Below, piece after piece: positions 24,292-35,034 of a stretch of DNA of 64,000 bases. The notes below the pieces were generated by a model. That model did not search any database. It was not told the DNA's origin and saw only the letters and a program-made list of their open reading frames with translations. Source of the DNA: Thecaphora thlaspeos (Eukaryota > Basidiomycota > Ustilaginomycetes > Urocystidales > Glomosporiaceae); assembly GCA_900291925.1 (NCBI GenBank), contig UWYS01000031.1:1-64000 (forward strand). Reading direction: 5' to 3'. Both the position numbers and the translations under genes were made by a program. Numbering within the stretch: the first letter of the stretch is position 1; each line of letters opens with the position of its first letter.

Positions 24292-25059
24292 ATGAATATA
24301 AATCAACTAACATCAATGACAATGCCATTTCATTCTTCTACAGTAACTAGAGCCTTCGTCGGTTATTCTTTCAATAAAAATATACCAGGTCGTTTTAATG
24401 GCCAAGCTACATCAATGATTAAGGCTTATTTTCTGAAGACTGCTCATGCAGAAACAGTATTTAATGGGACAACAAAAAAGAATAAAACAACGAATAAAAC
24501 ATGTTTTATTAGTGAACCAACTTTTACTCATACAAATACTATTGTAAATATTCAAGTATTTTACTATATGCCTAATCTATTTTCTGTAGGATATCCAAGT
24601 AATACTAACAAAACAAAAGCTGGAAACAATGAAATTAGAGAATATTCAAAAAATGAATTTGTAAAACTAAGTACAATACTAGCACAACTTTATGAAAAAG
24701 AAATTAATCTAGTACTAACTCGGGTACATTACCCTTATATGAATAGTTCTATTTTTAGTCAATATCTAGTATATAATGCACCTAGTAATACTTTTATTCA
24801 GTTCCAAGAAGCTATTCTAACATACCCTTCTATTCATTGTAGTTCACTTCCAGCTCATATTAGTGGTATTAAAGTACAAGTATCAGGTCGGCTTGTAACT
24901 GAAACAGTTGTACCTCGTGTAACAGTAAAATCGGCTCTAATTGGATCCTTTAACGCAAATACCGCTCTTATTGATTATAGTAAATTTACAAGCAAAAATG
25001 AACTAGGTGCTTTTACAGTAAAAGTATGAATTAGTCAACGGATATTTAATTTAAAATAG
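24292..25059 (+). CDS. rps3: Mitochondrial ribosomal protein S3
   Basis: Small-subunit ribosomal protein encoded as a free-standing gene, not inside rnl as in many Pezizomycotina. The N-terminal two thirds are Asn/Thr-rich and diverged. The C-terminus is diagnostic: KVQVSGRL, then GAFTVKV followed by TGA and ISQRIFNLK to TAG. The bacterial-type S3 ending GVKVWI shows that the TGA stands at the conserved tryptophan, so I extend the gene to 25059 (255 residues reading TGA as Trp); a standard reading would stop at 25029 (245 residues). The only tRNA-Trp found has anticodon CCA. Two AGA codons occur, unlike most core genes. The ten codons after TGA contain one TTA, which the body lacks. The C-rich motif follows at 25105-25113. 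Confidence 0.88.
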
Positions 25060-25636
25060 AATATCCTGAAAAAAATAGGATTGTTTTTCGGAGCCTATTT
25101 TAATCTCCCCTTTAGAATCCCAAAATAACGAATTTTACTCTATTTTTACCGCTATTTTACAAAGGAAAATAATTGTAAAAAAGATTCTATTTTAGTAGGA
25201 CTCTCAAGCGTAAAAAAATAAATTAAGATTTAGAGAAATGACTATTTTTTACCCGCTTTTTATTCCTTTTTTATTTATGGATGCGCTATTATGTTTAATC
25301 ATAACGCTTATTTTTCTTTTCTTTTTTCTATTTATTACCAAAACGAATAAGATTATAGGCCCGATCCTAGTTTGTAGGGCGTGTGAGCAGCAAGATATTT
25401 GTGCCTAATAAAGTCTATTTCTTTTACTCTAAAAAGAGTATATATAGCTAATATTGCATTTCGTCCTTATATGCTATTTAATACTATTTAATAGATAGTT
25501 GGGAACTATCCGCGTTTTTGTTATTTATTTGTGTTTTTCCTTTTTATCTATTTATTTTAGACAATCTTTTACAATATTTTCTAAAAATCTTCGCATTTTT
25601 ATTTTAAACAAATAATGTATTACTATAGGAATAGTT
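25060..25636. other. Spacer rps3-trnG
   Basis: Apart from the C-rich motif, no gene or strong repeat is seen. Confidence 0.5.
25105..25113 (+). promoter_or_regulatory. C-rich 3' motif of rps3 (CTCCCCTTT)
   Basis: Lies 46 bases after the rps3 TAG. Shorter C and T runs than in most other copies. Confidence 0.45.
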
Positions 25637-25708
25637 GCTAGTATAGTTTAATTGGTAAAACTTGGGACTTCCACTCTCATATTTTCGGTTCGATTCCGAA
25701 TACTAGTA
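25637..25708 (+). tRNA. trnG: tRNA-Gly (UCC)
   Basis: Acceptor GCTAGTA/TACTAGT (first pair G-U), D-arm GTTT/AAAC, anticodon stem TGGGA/TCTCA, loop CTTCCAC (TCC). It stands 150 bases upstream of nad2; a damaged copy of the same tRNA plus nad2 start lies inverted at 48.8-49.3 kb. Confidence 0.92.
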
Positions 25709-25858
25709 CTTTATGCTTCAATCTATATAATAAATAAACTAAGGGGCGATTAAAAAAGAATAGTATAAAACAAGCGGTTTTATTAGTGATTTTATTTGGG
25801 GATTTAAAAATCGTGTATTTGAAAAAATAGAATGTAGCCCTGTACTACGGGTTGAGTA

Positions 25859-27496
25859 ATGCTTTCAATTGGTCTAATATCACAACTAGTAGCCATTCCT
25901 CTTTTCTCCAACCGAATCACCCCAAGTCTATTTAATCGGATTACATCTGTAGTTCTAATTTACTCCGCTCTACTCGCTTTTAACGGTCTACATGTTGAAG
26001 CACTAGCTTCCGGAGTAGGTATCTACAGTGGACTATTCCATGTTACAACTGTATCACTAGGTGTAGAAGCATTTCTACTATTTGTTGGTGCTCTAATTCT
26101 ACTAGGATGGGGACCAGTAACAAGTAAAGTAAAAATGACTGCCGCTTCGCTAGTGCCAACAATTAGTGAATATTCACTAATGATTCTATTTACATCAATA
26201 GGAGCAACACTACTACTATCTAGTTCAGATCTAGTTTCAATGTATCTATCAATCGAGCTACAAAGTTTTGGTGTATATATTCTAGCAACTCTTTATCGAG
26301 ATTCAGAATCAGCAACAAGTGCAGGACTAAAATACTTTCTACTAGGTGGTCTATCTTCAGCTCTTATTCTACTAGGTACAGCCCTAATCTATAGTTACAC
26401 AGGACTAACACAATTTGAAAAGATCTATAGTCTAGTACAAGTAACAGGAAATGAAGTGTTTACAAATACGCCTAAAGGCGGAGTAACATCAGGTCTACTA
26501 CTTATTGGAATTGGTTTTCTATTTAAAGTAGCAGCAGCACCTCTACATAATTGGGCACCAGATGTATATGATGGAGTACCAACAATAGTAGCTTCTTGGC
26601 TAACAACAATGCCAAAAATATCTATTTTTATTTTTCTACTTGAACTACAATCAGGACTAGAAGGTAGTTTTGAATCACTAAGCCTACTTCTAGGTGATAA
26701 CTCTATTAACGTATGGAAAAATCTACTACTAACTGCTTCTCTACTATCACTAATCATTGGAACTGTAGTAGGACTAAGTCAATATCGAATTAAACGTCTA
26801 CTTGCTTATAGTACTATTAGTCATGTTGGTTTTCTACTACTTTGTCTAGCTATTAATACAGAAGAATCAATTGAATCCTTCCTATTCTATATTATTCAAT
26901 ACTCACTTACAAATGTAAATACTTTTCTAATTCTACTTGCATTTGGATATATGGGTATTACATCAGTAAACTATATGACTAAAGGAAACCGAACAAATAA
27001 TGGAGGGCGCAAAGCGCGTCCAGATGTTCAATTTATTGATGAACTGAAAGGACAATTTAAAGAAAATCCTCTACTTGGACTAAGTCTAGCTATTTGTCTA
27101 TTCTCAATGGCAGGTATTCCTCCACTAATTGGGTTCTTTGCTAAACAAATGGTACTATACTCATCAACACATGGTGGATACTACTTTCTATCAATTATTG
27201 CGATTCTAGTAAGTGTTATTAGTGCTTCATACTATCTAAAAATTAGTAGTGTTATTTACTTTGAAACACCTGATAATACGTCCCAGGCCGTAGAAGTTTC
27301 AACTTCTGTAAACGAGGAAAACTCTTCTTCATTTGATAGTTCTATCGCATCAGAAACAGAAGATTCTGTTGGAATTACAAATGTACATAGTCTACTAATT
27401 GCTTCACTAACAATGCTAATTACACTATTTGTACTACAACCATCAATCCTACTAAATAGCTGTCATCTTCTAGCTCTATCTCTATTCTATTACTAA
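25859..27496 (+). CDS. nad2: NADH dehydrogenase subunit 2
   Basis: Antiporter-like membrane subunit of complex I, 545 codons, ATG to TAA. Family signatures: [49 protein letters not shown] and [13 protein letters not shown]. The TAA overlaps the nad3 ATG by one base, the usual fungal nad2/nad3 pairing, so both are probably on one transcript. Two oddities: a GC-rich palindrome (27004-27020, GGGCGCAAAGCGCGTCC) lies in frame and encodes GGRKARP around codon 383, as if a mobile GC cluster had inserted in a loop; and a hydrophilic Ser/Glu-rich loop around codons 473-507 looks lineage-specific. Confidence 0.97.
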   Translation: MLSIGLISQLVAIPLFSNRITPSLFNRITSVVLIYSALLAFNGLHVEALASGVGIYSGLFHVTTVSLGVEAFLLFVGALILLGWGPVTSKVKMTAASLVPTISEYSLMILFTSIGATLLLSSSDLVSMYLSIELQSFGVYILATLYRDSESATSAGLKYFLLGGLSSALILLGTALIYSYTGLTQFEKIYSLVQVTGNEVFTNTPKGGVTSGLLLIGIGFLFKVAAAPLHNWAPDVYDGVPTIVASWLTTMPKISIFIFLLELQSGLEGSFESLSLLLGDNSINVWKNLLLTASLLSLIIGTVVGLSQYRIKRLLAYSTISHVGFLLLCLAINTEESIESFLFYIIQYSLTNVNTFLILLAFGYMGITSVNYMTKGNRTNNGGRKARPDVQFIDELKGQFKENPLLGLSLAICLFSMAGIPPLIGFFAKQMVLYSSTHGGYYFLSIIAILVSVISASYYLKISSVIYFETPDNTSQAVEVSTSVNEENSSSFDSSIASETEDSVGITNVHSLLIASLTMLITLFVLQPSILLNSCHLLALSLFYY

Positions 27497-28172
27497 TGAA
27501 CACAATTACACTTTTTTTCTTTATTGTTCCTATTATTGCACTAGTACTTCTAGTTGCTAATCTACTACTTGCGGTACATCGGCCAGATTCAGAAAAAGTA
27601 ACACCTTATGAGTTAACCTAATAGCTCCTTGAAATAGAAAACTATTTCTAGAAAAATGGGGATAATTGCGAAAAAGTCTATATAATCATATACTAATTAT
27701 ATTGATAATTCGCAGCTAAGCCTAGATTAATACTGCTATATTTATATCTAGGAAAGTTCAACGACTAATCGGTGAGTAGTATTAACAATAATCCGAACAC
27801 GAGTACCCCACTACTATATTCTATTTTATAGTAGATGATATAGTCTAAGCTTATTCTAAATAATAAGATTATATGATTAAATGTCATATAGATAATAATA
27901 CTGGTGGTTTTAGTCCAATTTATGGACAAACTCGAAATCCTTTTTCTATCCAATTCTACCTTGTTGGTATTCTATTTCTAGTATTTGATATTGAACTACT
28001 AATGACTTTTCCATACAGTGTTAGCGTATACCAAACAGGTCAATATGGATTCTGGATTTTTACTATTTTCTTCTTTGTACTAACTATTGGTTTTGTTTAC
28101 GAAATTGGTAAAGGTGCTCTGTACTTTACAGATCAACGAAGCTCAATTACAAAAAAACCCTCTCAAAACTAG
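27496..28172 (+). CDS. nad3: NADH dehydrogenase subunit 3, split by one intron
   Basis: Complex I membrane subunit near the quinone site. Exon 1 is 27496-27613, exon 2 is 27904-28172; splicing gives 128 residues and restores the conserved [17 protein letters not shown] with the loop cysteine formed across the junction (T + GT). Also visible: [16 protein letters not shown] and [16 protein letters not shown]. The tail SITKKPSQN is short and ends at TAG before the C-rich motif. Behind the gene lie a GIY-YIG relic, a nad3 3' fossil, a LAGLIDADG relic and a second 3' fossil. The present C-terminal sequence may therefore have been introduced with an element. Confidence 0.95.
27614..27903 (+). other. 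Group I intron in nad3, no ORF (290 bp)
   Basis: Exon T and terminal G as expected. Core: GTTCAACGACTAATCGGTGA, ATGATATAGTCTAAGCTT. Closely related in length and core to the atp9 intron and to several rnl and cox1 introns. Confidence 0.88.
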
Positions 28173-28183
28173 TACTACGACAA

Positions 28184-28191
28184 CCCCTTTT
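28184..28191 (+). promoter_or_regulatory. C-rich 3' motif of nad3 (CCCCTTTT)
   Basis: Lies 11 bases after the nad3 TAG. Confidence 0.55.
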
Positions 28192-29203
28192 CTAAGCAGC
28201 GTTCTTATTCAACAAGTTCTAAACTTAACAACTCGAAGTTTCAGAAAGATATTTAGACCAAGAAATTATTGGAGGTGTTTGAAAAGGATACCCTACTAAT
28301 AATGTACGCACGCCGACGAGTAATAAATCAACGATATTATTAATGAGGTACAATCTGGTAATCCACAAAAAGATAAACTAGCTGTCGCGGTGCTAATTAA
28401 AATTGAACCTATTACAATTCAACTAACAAACTCGATTTCAATCGGTCGAAGTGATATATCTACACTGTCTCGTGTTAGCGGTGTTTATATTTTACTTATC
28501 TGGGGATCAACTAGTAGAGGTTAATCTAGCTGTACGACTAGCAGACTACTTTAAACCTAGTACACTACAGAATAGTACACGGCTGCGCTGCTGCGCAGCT
28601 GCGCAGCAATTCTTTAAACATCTACGTGAATACTCCGACTTTAAACTAGATATTTATATTATTCAAAAATGGATATAGTCAATTTGAATTGGAGGATATT
28701 CGTCATCTTTTTAAAAAAAAAACAAATTCTACGCCTCTAAAAGTTGCAGGATCAACACTCGCTTGCCGCCCGGTGAACCACAAACCGATATACAGAAAAT
28801 AGCAATTTCAAAAGCGAATTGTATATAAAAATGGAGTACTAATCTATACAGCGGTATTAATCTTTGTAATCAAACAGGAATTAGTCGAACAACACTTAGT
28901 CTAGCTATTGCAGATTCAAATCGCGGTGTATATAAAATAACACTATCGCTTTGCTGCTACCTCAACAACTAGTTCACTTATAACACCAAACGAACTAAAA
29001 CTCGTTTTATCACGGCGCCTCGACCTTCTACTAGTAAAACAATAAAAAATGCAAATATACAGAAAATCGGAGTTATTGCAATAGATAATGGTATTTCTTA
29101 CTTCAGTATTGTTTCAATGTCTAAGTTTCTTCGTACTCTAGGACCTGAAAAATATGCGATACTGTAAGTAAATGTCTAAAGAACAATAAAGAATACGCTA
29201 CTT
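28192..29203 (+). pseudogene. GIY-YIG homing endonuclease relic behind nad3
   Basis: Broken free-standing endonuclease gene. About 28471-28560 reads SGVYILLI..STS then VNLAVRLADYF, the GIY(V)-type and arginine-bearing parts of the GIY-YIG fold; KHLREYSDFKLDIY follows after a GC cluster inserted at about 28582-28610. Farther on GISRTTLSLAIADS (about 28870) and VIAIDNGISYFSIVS (about 29070) look like NUMOD DNA-binding modules. Several stops and frameshifts. It sits between the intact nad3 3' end and a fossil nad3 3' end, which suggests insertion at the nad3 terminus. Confidence 0.75.
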
Positions 29204-29325
29204 ATTTCATACCGTATATCAAACTGGTAACTATGGGGCCGGATTTTTTACTATTTTCTTCTTTGTACGTTTACGAAATGGGGCGCGGTGCTCTGTACTT
29301 TACTGATCAACGATCATCTATTCAA
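29204..29325 (+). pseudogene. nad3: nad3 3'-end fossil, first copy
   Basis: Matches the last third of nad3 exon 2: [31 protein letters not shown] and on into IQHKSRDLKKK. Small deletions break the frame. Differences from the intact nad3 (M for I, R for K) show it is diverged and probably the older host terminus displaced by the inserted endonuclease gene. Confidence 0.82.
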
Positions 29326-29699
29326 CATAAATCTCGAGATCTAAAAAAAAAGAAATCCATTTCATTTATTCTATTTTATTCGGTATCTTCCTATTTATAT
29401 TATATCGGTTATCTCTAAACTAATCTGCTTTATACTTTTCTTTATATTATTGTATTTATAATTAGTATTATAGTTTTACGATAATACGCTAGTTCTAAAG
29501 AATAGAATTAAAGGTTAGTTCCATTTTATTTTATTTTAGGTGTATATTTTTTTTTTGAATCTTAATAAGAATGTTCTATTTTACAAAATAAGAATGTTAT
29601 ATTTTACGGGTTATTATTATTCAACTAAAACATATTATTTTTAGTGTTATTATTTTTTTTTTGTATTAGTAATTTATCAATATTTTAATATTCAAGATA

Positions 29700-30850
29700 C
29701 ATCTTGGTATTGTTTATACTAAAGATTATAACTCAATTGGTAAAAGTGTATTGTGTGGCGATAATGTTATTAAGGCACAAGATGTACTAAATAAAATGTA
29801 TAAGCATATACACCATAGAATATTTCTACCCAATTTATTTTTATGAGTGTAGAGTATATTATAAGTAATAGTAAAACTTTTGTGATTAAAAATGAAGGTG
29901 AAGCTGTTAGTATTGGAAATGAATATCAAGATATGATGGGTATTTACTCTTTTACAAATAAAGATTTCAATATTAATAGTGCGGACTAACAGAAGTCTCT
30001 AAATGCATTATCCCGTAAAAATAAGCTATTCACATTAATCTTCTATTTCCAACATATAAAAGTGCGGGTTAATAAATAAGGATCTATTAATCCATAACTA
30101 TCCTATATTCTATAAGCATTTAGTAAATTAAAAGAGATGAACAAGCTCTACTTGATTATTATAAACCATGAGTAAATAGTACTTATATAACAAAATTAAA
30201 TTTGACTAATTGGAAACCAATCACTTTTCATTATTTATAGATAAAACATGTACCAGAAGTAATAGGATCAGTAAATAGTTATTACTTTAATTTTTCTATA
30301 TATTTTGATTATTGTAAAGTAAAAGGTATTTAAGCTCTAAATCAATCATGGCTAGAATGGTTTAGAGGTTTCTGTGAACGTCGATCAAACTTCCAGTCCC
30401 GTCGGGGTCATACTAATTATCTTACTATTTGTATACATGATTTTCTTATTTATATTAAGGAAACACTACAACTATTTTCTACTTTTTTTAGTATAAAGAA
30501 ATAAGGTAATCAACATATTCTAAAAATAAAGAATGATATTGAGCTAATTAAAACTATTTTCTATAAAAAATATCATAAATATCAAGATATTTTTCTGTAA
30601 TTTGCTGTTAATATTCATAAAAAGATACAACTATTCGACGTATTACACCTTCTATATCACTAGATAGTTGTTGCAAATCTGGATTTATCGATGCTCATTC
30701 TTCTTTCTATTTTTATGGGTACCCTATTATTTCTATTCCTCTTTCTGAACAGAAAGATTTAGCACTTACTATTCTTGCAGTACAGAAAGTTACCGAGAGA
30801 AAATATCGTAAAAAAAGAGCTCTACTAAAATCCTATTAAATATCAAGATA
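29700..30850 (+). pseudogene. LAGLIDADG endonuclease relic behind nad3
   Basis: About 30347-30480 reads WLEWFRGFCERRSNFQS, RGHTNYLTICIHDF and IKETLQLFSTF, and then KIKNDIELIKTIF; this is the second half of a LAGLIDADG_1 protein whose DGDGSF-like motif has decayed. Upstream, 29880-29940, and downstream pieces are also coding-like. Lies between two nad3 3' fossils. Confidence 0.65.
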
Positions 30851-30973
30851 CTACCTTTAAATCGTTTAAATAAGGCCTAATGCTACGTAAACAATAGGGT
30901 CCACTCGGTATTCTATTTATAGTGCGATGTTTAAATCCCTTATCCTTACTCAGTTAATGTATATCATATCGCG

Positions 30974-31057
30974 CGGATTTTTACTTATTTGTTGTACCCG
31001 TTTTATTTATGAAATGGCCCTCTATATTTAATAGATCAACAAAGTTCTATTTTAAAG
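30974..31057 (+). pseudogene. nad3: nad3 3'-end fossil, second copy
   Basis: Badly decayed but recognisable: GFLLIC..RFIYEMALYI then STKFYF, aligning to [20 protein letters not shown]. Marks a second displacement of the nad3 terminus. Confidence 0.6.
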
Positions 31058-31576
31058 ACGAGTCTAATACGAAAATTTTATTGACTAATAAATATTCTTA
31101 TTTACTTATTCTAAAAAAATTCACTAATTAAGATAAAGCTAGAAATATCGACACTCAACAGAATAAAACGGTTTATTTATATACGCCTGTCTATGTTCGC
31201 CCTTATGAAAAAAAGACGAGAATAAAAATTGAATAGGGTATTAACTAATTTTATGCATGGCCACTTTGTAACAGAGTCCGCTAAAATTAGAGGAACCCGG
31301 TAAAAAGATAAACAGAACGTATATATAGGAATAGTTATCTAATATACTAAAAGAAAAAGATCGTATTTATCGCTTATTTTACCCCAATTTTTAGAACGAT
31401 TTTTAGTATTGAATAGTTTTCTTTTTTTTTTGAATTATATATAATAAAGTGCGTAAATTTATAGGGCGTACCGTTTTTAAGAGAAAACAGAATTATAAAT
31501 TAATAACTAAAAAAGGGAATAACCACTGATAATGGATAAAAAGGAAATATGGAGTCTATAAAATAAATATTAATCA
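31058..31576. other. Spacer before nad4
   Basis: No gene or strong repeat seen. Confidence 0.45.
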
Positions 31577-33064
31577 ATGCTTACACTACTACTAGTTATT
31601 CCTCTAGTTGGAGCACTACTACTTTGTCCTCTACAAGCGGATTCAGCGAAATCCGAATCGCAAATGAAACGAGTAGCACTAGGTACATCTCTACTTAACT
31701 TTTTTGTTTCAATAGTTCTATGGGGAGAATTTGATTCAAGTACAAGTGAATACCAATTTACACAAGAATTTAATCAACTAAATTTTTGTCATCTACACAT
31801 TGGAGTAGATGGTATTTCTCTATATTTTGTGCTACTAACAACATTTATTACACCTATTTGTATTCTATCAAACTGGGATAATATCAAACATTCTCTTAAA
31901 TACTTTCTAATGTCATTTCTAGTTCTAGAAACACTACTTATTACTGTATTTGTAGTACTAGATCTACTACTATTCTATGTATTTTTTGAAAGTGTACTAA
32001 TCCCTCTATTCCTAATTGTTGGAATTTGGGGTGGAAGTGCAACACGAGTACGGGCAGCGTTCCTACTGTTCCTTTATACACTATTTGGATCACTATTTAT
32101 ACTACTAGCATTTCTAGTGATTTACTATAACGTAGGGTCAACTGATTACCAAGTAGTATCACTATCGGAAATTAACCTTGAATCACAAAAACTACTATGG
32201 CTAGCTGTATTTATTAGTATGGCAATTAAAACACCTTTTGTTCCATTTAATACTTGGCTAACTTATGCTCATTCTGAAGCACCTGTAGGTGGTAGTATTG
32301 TACTAGCCGGTGTAATTCTAAAACTAGCCCTTTATGGTTATATGCGTATTATGCTACAATTTCTACCTGATGCTAGTTATTACTTTGCACCTCTTGTTCA
32401 AACATTTGCTGTAATCTCTATTATTTATGCTAGTCTTGTTACTCTCCGACAAACTGATTTCAAGAAACTTATTGCTTATTCTAGTGTTGCTCATGCTGCA
32501 ACAATGGTACTTGGTGTATTTAGTAATACTGTACAAGGTATTGAAGGTGCTATTCTTCTTGGTATTGCACATGGTCTAGTTAGTCCAGCACTATTCTTCC
32601 TAGTCGGAGGTGTGCTGTATGATCGATTCCATACACGAACTATCCGATACTACCGAGGTATGGTTGCTTATATACCTATTTTCTCTGCACTATTTTTTGT
32701 ATTTAGTATTAGTAATGCAGCAGTACCTCTAAGTATTAACTGGGTTGGTGAATTTATGTGTCTAACAGGTATCTTCCAACAAAATCCAGTTATTGCTATT
32801 CTAGGAAGTACAGGTATTGTACTAAGTGCTGCTTACTCTATTTGGCTGTTTAACCGAATTACTTTTGGTAGCTACAGTAAATATCTAGGATACACAATGG
32901 ATCTTACTCGACGAGAATATATGGTTCTACTACCTCTACTTATTCTTACTGTTCTACTTGGTATTTTCCCTAATGTAGTACTAGATACACTACATGTTTC
33001 AGTTTCAACACTAATTTATAATACACCCCCTTTTTACTTTGCTATAAACACCTGTCTTACATAA
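31577..33064 (+). CDS. nad4: NADH dehydrogenase subunit 4
   Basis: Antiporter-like membrane subunit of complex I, 495 codons. Signatures: GVDGISLYFVLLTTFITPICIL, FESVLIPLFLIVGIWG, TPFVPFNTWLTYAHSEAPVGGS and KKLIAYSSVAHAATMVLG. Leucine is written CTN throughout. The family ending LHVSVSTLIYN is reached at about codon 482, but no stop follows; the frame goes through the C-rich motif (33026-33035) and ends 13 codons later at TAA. Start ATG at 31577 gives the usual MLTLLL N-terminus. Confidence 0.96.
   Translation: MLTLLLVIPLVGALLLCPLQADSAKSESQMKRVALGTSLLNFFVSIVLWGEFDSSTSEYQFTQEFNQLNFCHLHIGVDGISLYFVLLTTFITPICILSNWDNIKHSLKYFLMSFLVLETLLITVFVVLDLLLFYVFFESVLIPLFLIVGIWGGSATRVRAAFLLFLYTLFGSLFILLAFLVIYYNVGSTDYQVVSLSEINLESQKLLWLAVFISMAIKTPFVPFNTWLTYAHSEAPVGGSIVLAGVILKLALYGYMRIMLQFLPDASYYFAPLVQTFAVISIIYASLVTLRQTDFKKLIAYSSVAHAATMVLGVFSNTVQGIEGAILLGIAHGLVSPALFFLVGGVLYDRFHTRTIRYYRGMVAYIPIFSALFFVFSISNAAVPLSINWVGEFMCLTGIFQQNPVIAILGSTGIVLSAAYSIWLFNRITFGSYSKYLGYTMDLTRREYMVLLPLLILTVLLGIFPNVVLDTLHVSVSTLIYNTPPFYFAINTCLT
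33026..33035 (+). promoter_or_regulatory. C-rich 3' motif inside the nad4 frame (CCCCCTTTTT)
   Basis: Follows directly after the expected last codons of nad4 (LIYNT), before the annotated TAA. Confidence 0.6.
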
Positions 33065-33945
33065 TGATAAGGCGCGGTATTCAACTCTAAAAGTATAGCA
33101 TATACTAAAAATCATGTCTAATAACATAGAAGAATCTATAGAAAATAGATAGATTTAATAAAGTAAAAAAGGGAATAAAATCTTCTCTTTTTTTTTTGTA
33201 TTATTTTTACAAAAAATATATTCTATAAAAATTTTTTCTAGAATTAAAATTATTTTAAAAAATAAGAATGTACTGGATGTTAATTACCTTATTACTAACA
33301 GTAATATTACTAGTATGACGAAAAAACGATTTAAATAAACAAATGAATATTTAATCAATAGAGTATAAATTACCTATTAAAAAGGATCTCGTATTTTAAT
33401 TAGCGCCTACTTTCTATCTATGTTATTTTTGCCTATTCTTTTCCTTTGGAAAATAAGATTAGAACGCGGATTTATATCTTTACGAATAAAGTAACAGGTG
33501 AAAAATAAGTAGGTTCATCAACAAATGTTAATCGACGTTATACTGAACACATTTTAAGTAAAGTTCTTAAACAAGTCGCAGAATCTTATAAATACGTACT
33601 CTAATTATTAGAGTTGTTTCTAATGATACATCGTATAATAATATTATTTGCCCCGCCCGATCTACCCTGCTGCGCTGCGCAGCTGCTAAGCTGCGCAGCA
33701 GGGGCCGCGATCTCAATCTCTATTTGTCTAACAGTACGGAACGATCTTATTTTGTATCCATTTAACATTATATAGGAATGTTACAAAATATAATTAAGTA
33801 TATTTGGTAAGCTCTCTAGCAAGAGAAAATAAATAGAGTATTTATTTTCTAACTAGCCACCCCAACCCTACTATATAGGAACAGGTGAGCAGTAAAAATA
33901 GCTGAACATACATATAAGTAATAATCCAAAAAAGAAAATTTATAA
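33065..33945 (+). pseudogene. GIY-YIG relic and spacer behind nad4
   Basis: About 33481-33620 reads NKVTGEK then VGSSTNVNRRYTEHI and LKQVAESYKY, the YVGSS...R core of a GIY-YIG nuclease, with an internal stop. A long GC palindrome cluster lies at 33668-33705. At 33268 a 28-codon frame (MYWMLITLLLTVILLV...) contains one TGA; its TTA leucines are unlike the core genes, so I do not call it a gene. Confidence 0.6.
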
Positions 33946-34710
33946 ATGACATTTCTAATTAATTCACCACTAGAGCAATTTGAAGTTACTAGTCTAATTT
34001 CTCTAAATCTACCAGTTCTAGGATACATCAATCTATCTCTAACAAATCTAGGTCTATATACAATTATTACAGTATACCTAGTACTAGCACTACACTTTGT
34101 AGCAAGTAATAATAAAAAACTAATTCCTAGTCGATGGAGTATCTCACTAGAAAGTAGTTTTGCATCAGTTCATGGACTAGTTAAATCACAAATTGGGGCA
34201 GCAAATGAAATGTACCTACCTTTTATTTACTCTCTGTTCTTCTTTATTCTTATAGCTAACCTTAGCGGTAATGTTCCATATGGATTTACTGTAGCAACAT
34301 CAATTATGGTTTCAATTGGTCTAAGTATGACAATCTTTATCGGTGTAACTATTCTGGGTCTACGACTACATAAAGTACACTTCTTTTCATTTTTTCTACC
34401 ATCTGGAACACCACTAGGACTAGTACCTCTACTAGTGCCAATTGAACTAATTTCATACCTAGCTCGAGCTTTCTCACTTGGAGTACGACTATTCGCAAAT
34501 GTTACCGCCGGACATACTCTAATGAAAATTCTATCAGGATTCCTAGCATCTATGTTTACTTCTAGCATTGTAATGAGTGTGTTTACACTTATTCCTTTTG
34601 CAATTTTCATCGGAATTGTTGGTCTAGAAGTAGCTGTATCATTCATTCAATCTTATGTATTCTGTGTTCTAACAGCATCATACCTAAAAGATGCAATTGA
34701 TCTACACTAA
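33946..34710 (+). CDS. atp6: ATP synthase subunit a (Atp6)
   Basis: Stator-side F0 subunit forming the proton half-channels, 254 codons ATG-TAA, normal length. N-terminus MTFLINSPLEQFEV is typical of fungal Atp6. The catalytic arginine region is LARAFSLGVRLFANVTAGH at about codons 176-194, and the last helix is VSFIQSYVFCVLTASYLKDA. The TAA stands 35 bases before the C-rich motif (34745-34754). No inserted element is seen behind this gene. Confidence 0.97.
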   Translation: MTFLINSPLEQFEVTSLISLNLPVLGYINLSLTNLGLYTIITVYLVLALHFVASNNKKLIPSRWSISLESSFASVHGLVKSQIGAANEMYLPFIYSLFFFILIANLSGNVPYGFTVATSIMVSIGLSMTIFIGVTILGLRLHKVHFFSFFLPSGTPLGLVPLLVPIELISYLARAFSLGVRLFANVTAGHTLMKILSGFLASMFTSSIVMSVFTLIPFAIFIGIVGLEVAVSFIQSYVFCVLTASYLKDAIDLH

Positions 34711-34744
34711 TCATATTCATCGTATTTTTTTTTTTGTAAAAAAA

Positions 34745-34754
34745 CCCCCCCTTT
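34745..34754 (+). promoter_or_regulatory. C-rich 3' motif of atp6 (CCCCCCCTTT)
   Basis: In the short atp6-trnV spacer, after a T-run. Downstream 34757-34820 is a GATAGATAAATCATCTATG inverted repeat and AT-rich sequence; no gene. Confidence 0.55.
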
Positions 34755-35034
34755 CCGATAGATAAATCATCTATGTAACTAGACAAATTTATCTGTTTAT
34801 TACACGTAAAAAATAACTTTCCAATATTTTTATTGTAGTATAAACTTAATGGTAAATTAAAAGAGGACTGCTTATTTATCCCTATTAAAATGAATTTATT
34901 TGGCTCGCTTGTTCGACTCTGCATAAAAATAGATTAACTATCTATAAGTAAAAACTATGTAATAGACATGCGCCTAAAAAATCTTTTCTTTTTTATTTAA
35001 GATAAACATTTTAGCTATATAGGTAACTATACAT

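Noticed and set aside
26425..26757. 110-codon minus-strand frame in nad2 (and similar antisense frames in atp6, cox2 and nad4)
   Set aside because: Lies wholly inside well-conserved genes on the other strand; expected by codon structure.
28087..28299. Alternative frame of 70 codons over the end of nad3
   Set aside because: Overlaps nad3 in another frame; its 3' part only spans the start of the endonuclease relic.
33268..33354. 28-codon frame MYWMLITLLLTVILLV... with one TGA, between nad4 and atp6, as a second atp8-like gene
   Set aside because: A clear atp8 exists at 44479-44625. This frame uses TTA leucines unlike core genes and has no family motif.
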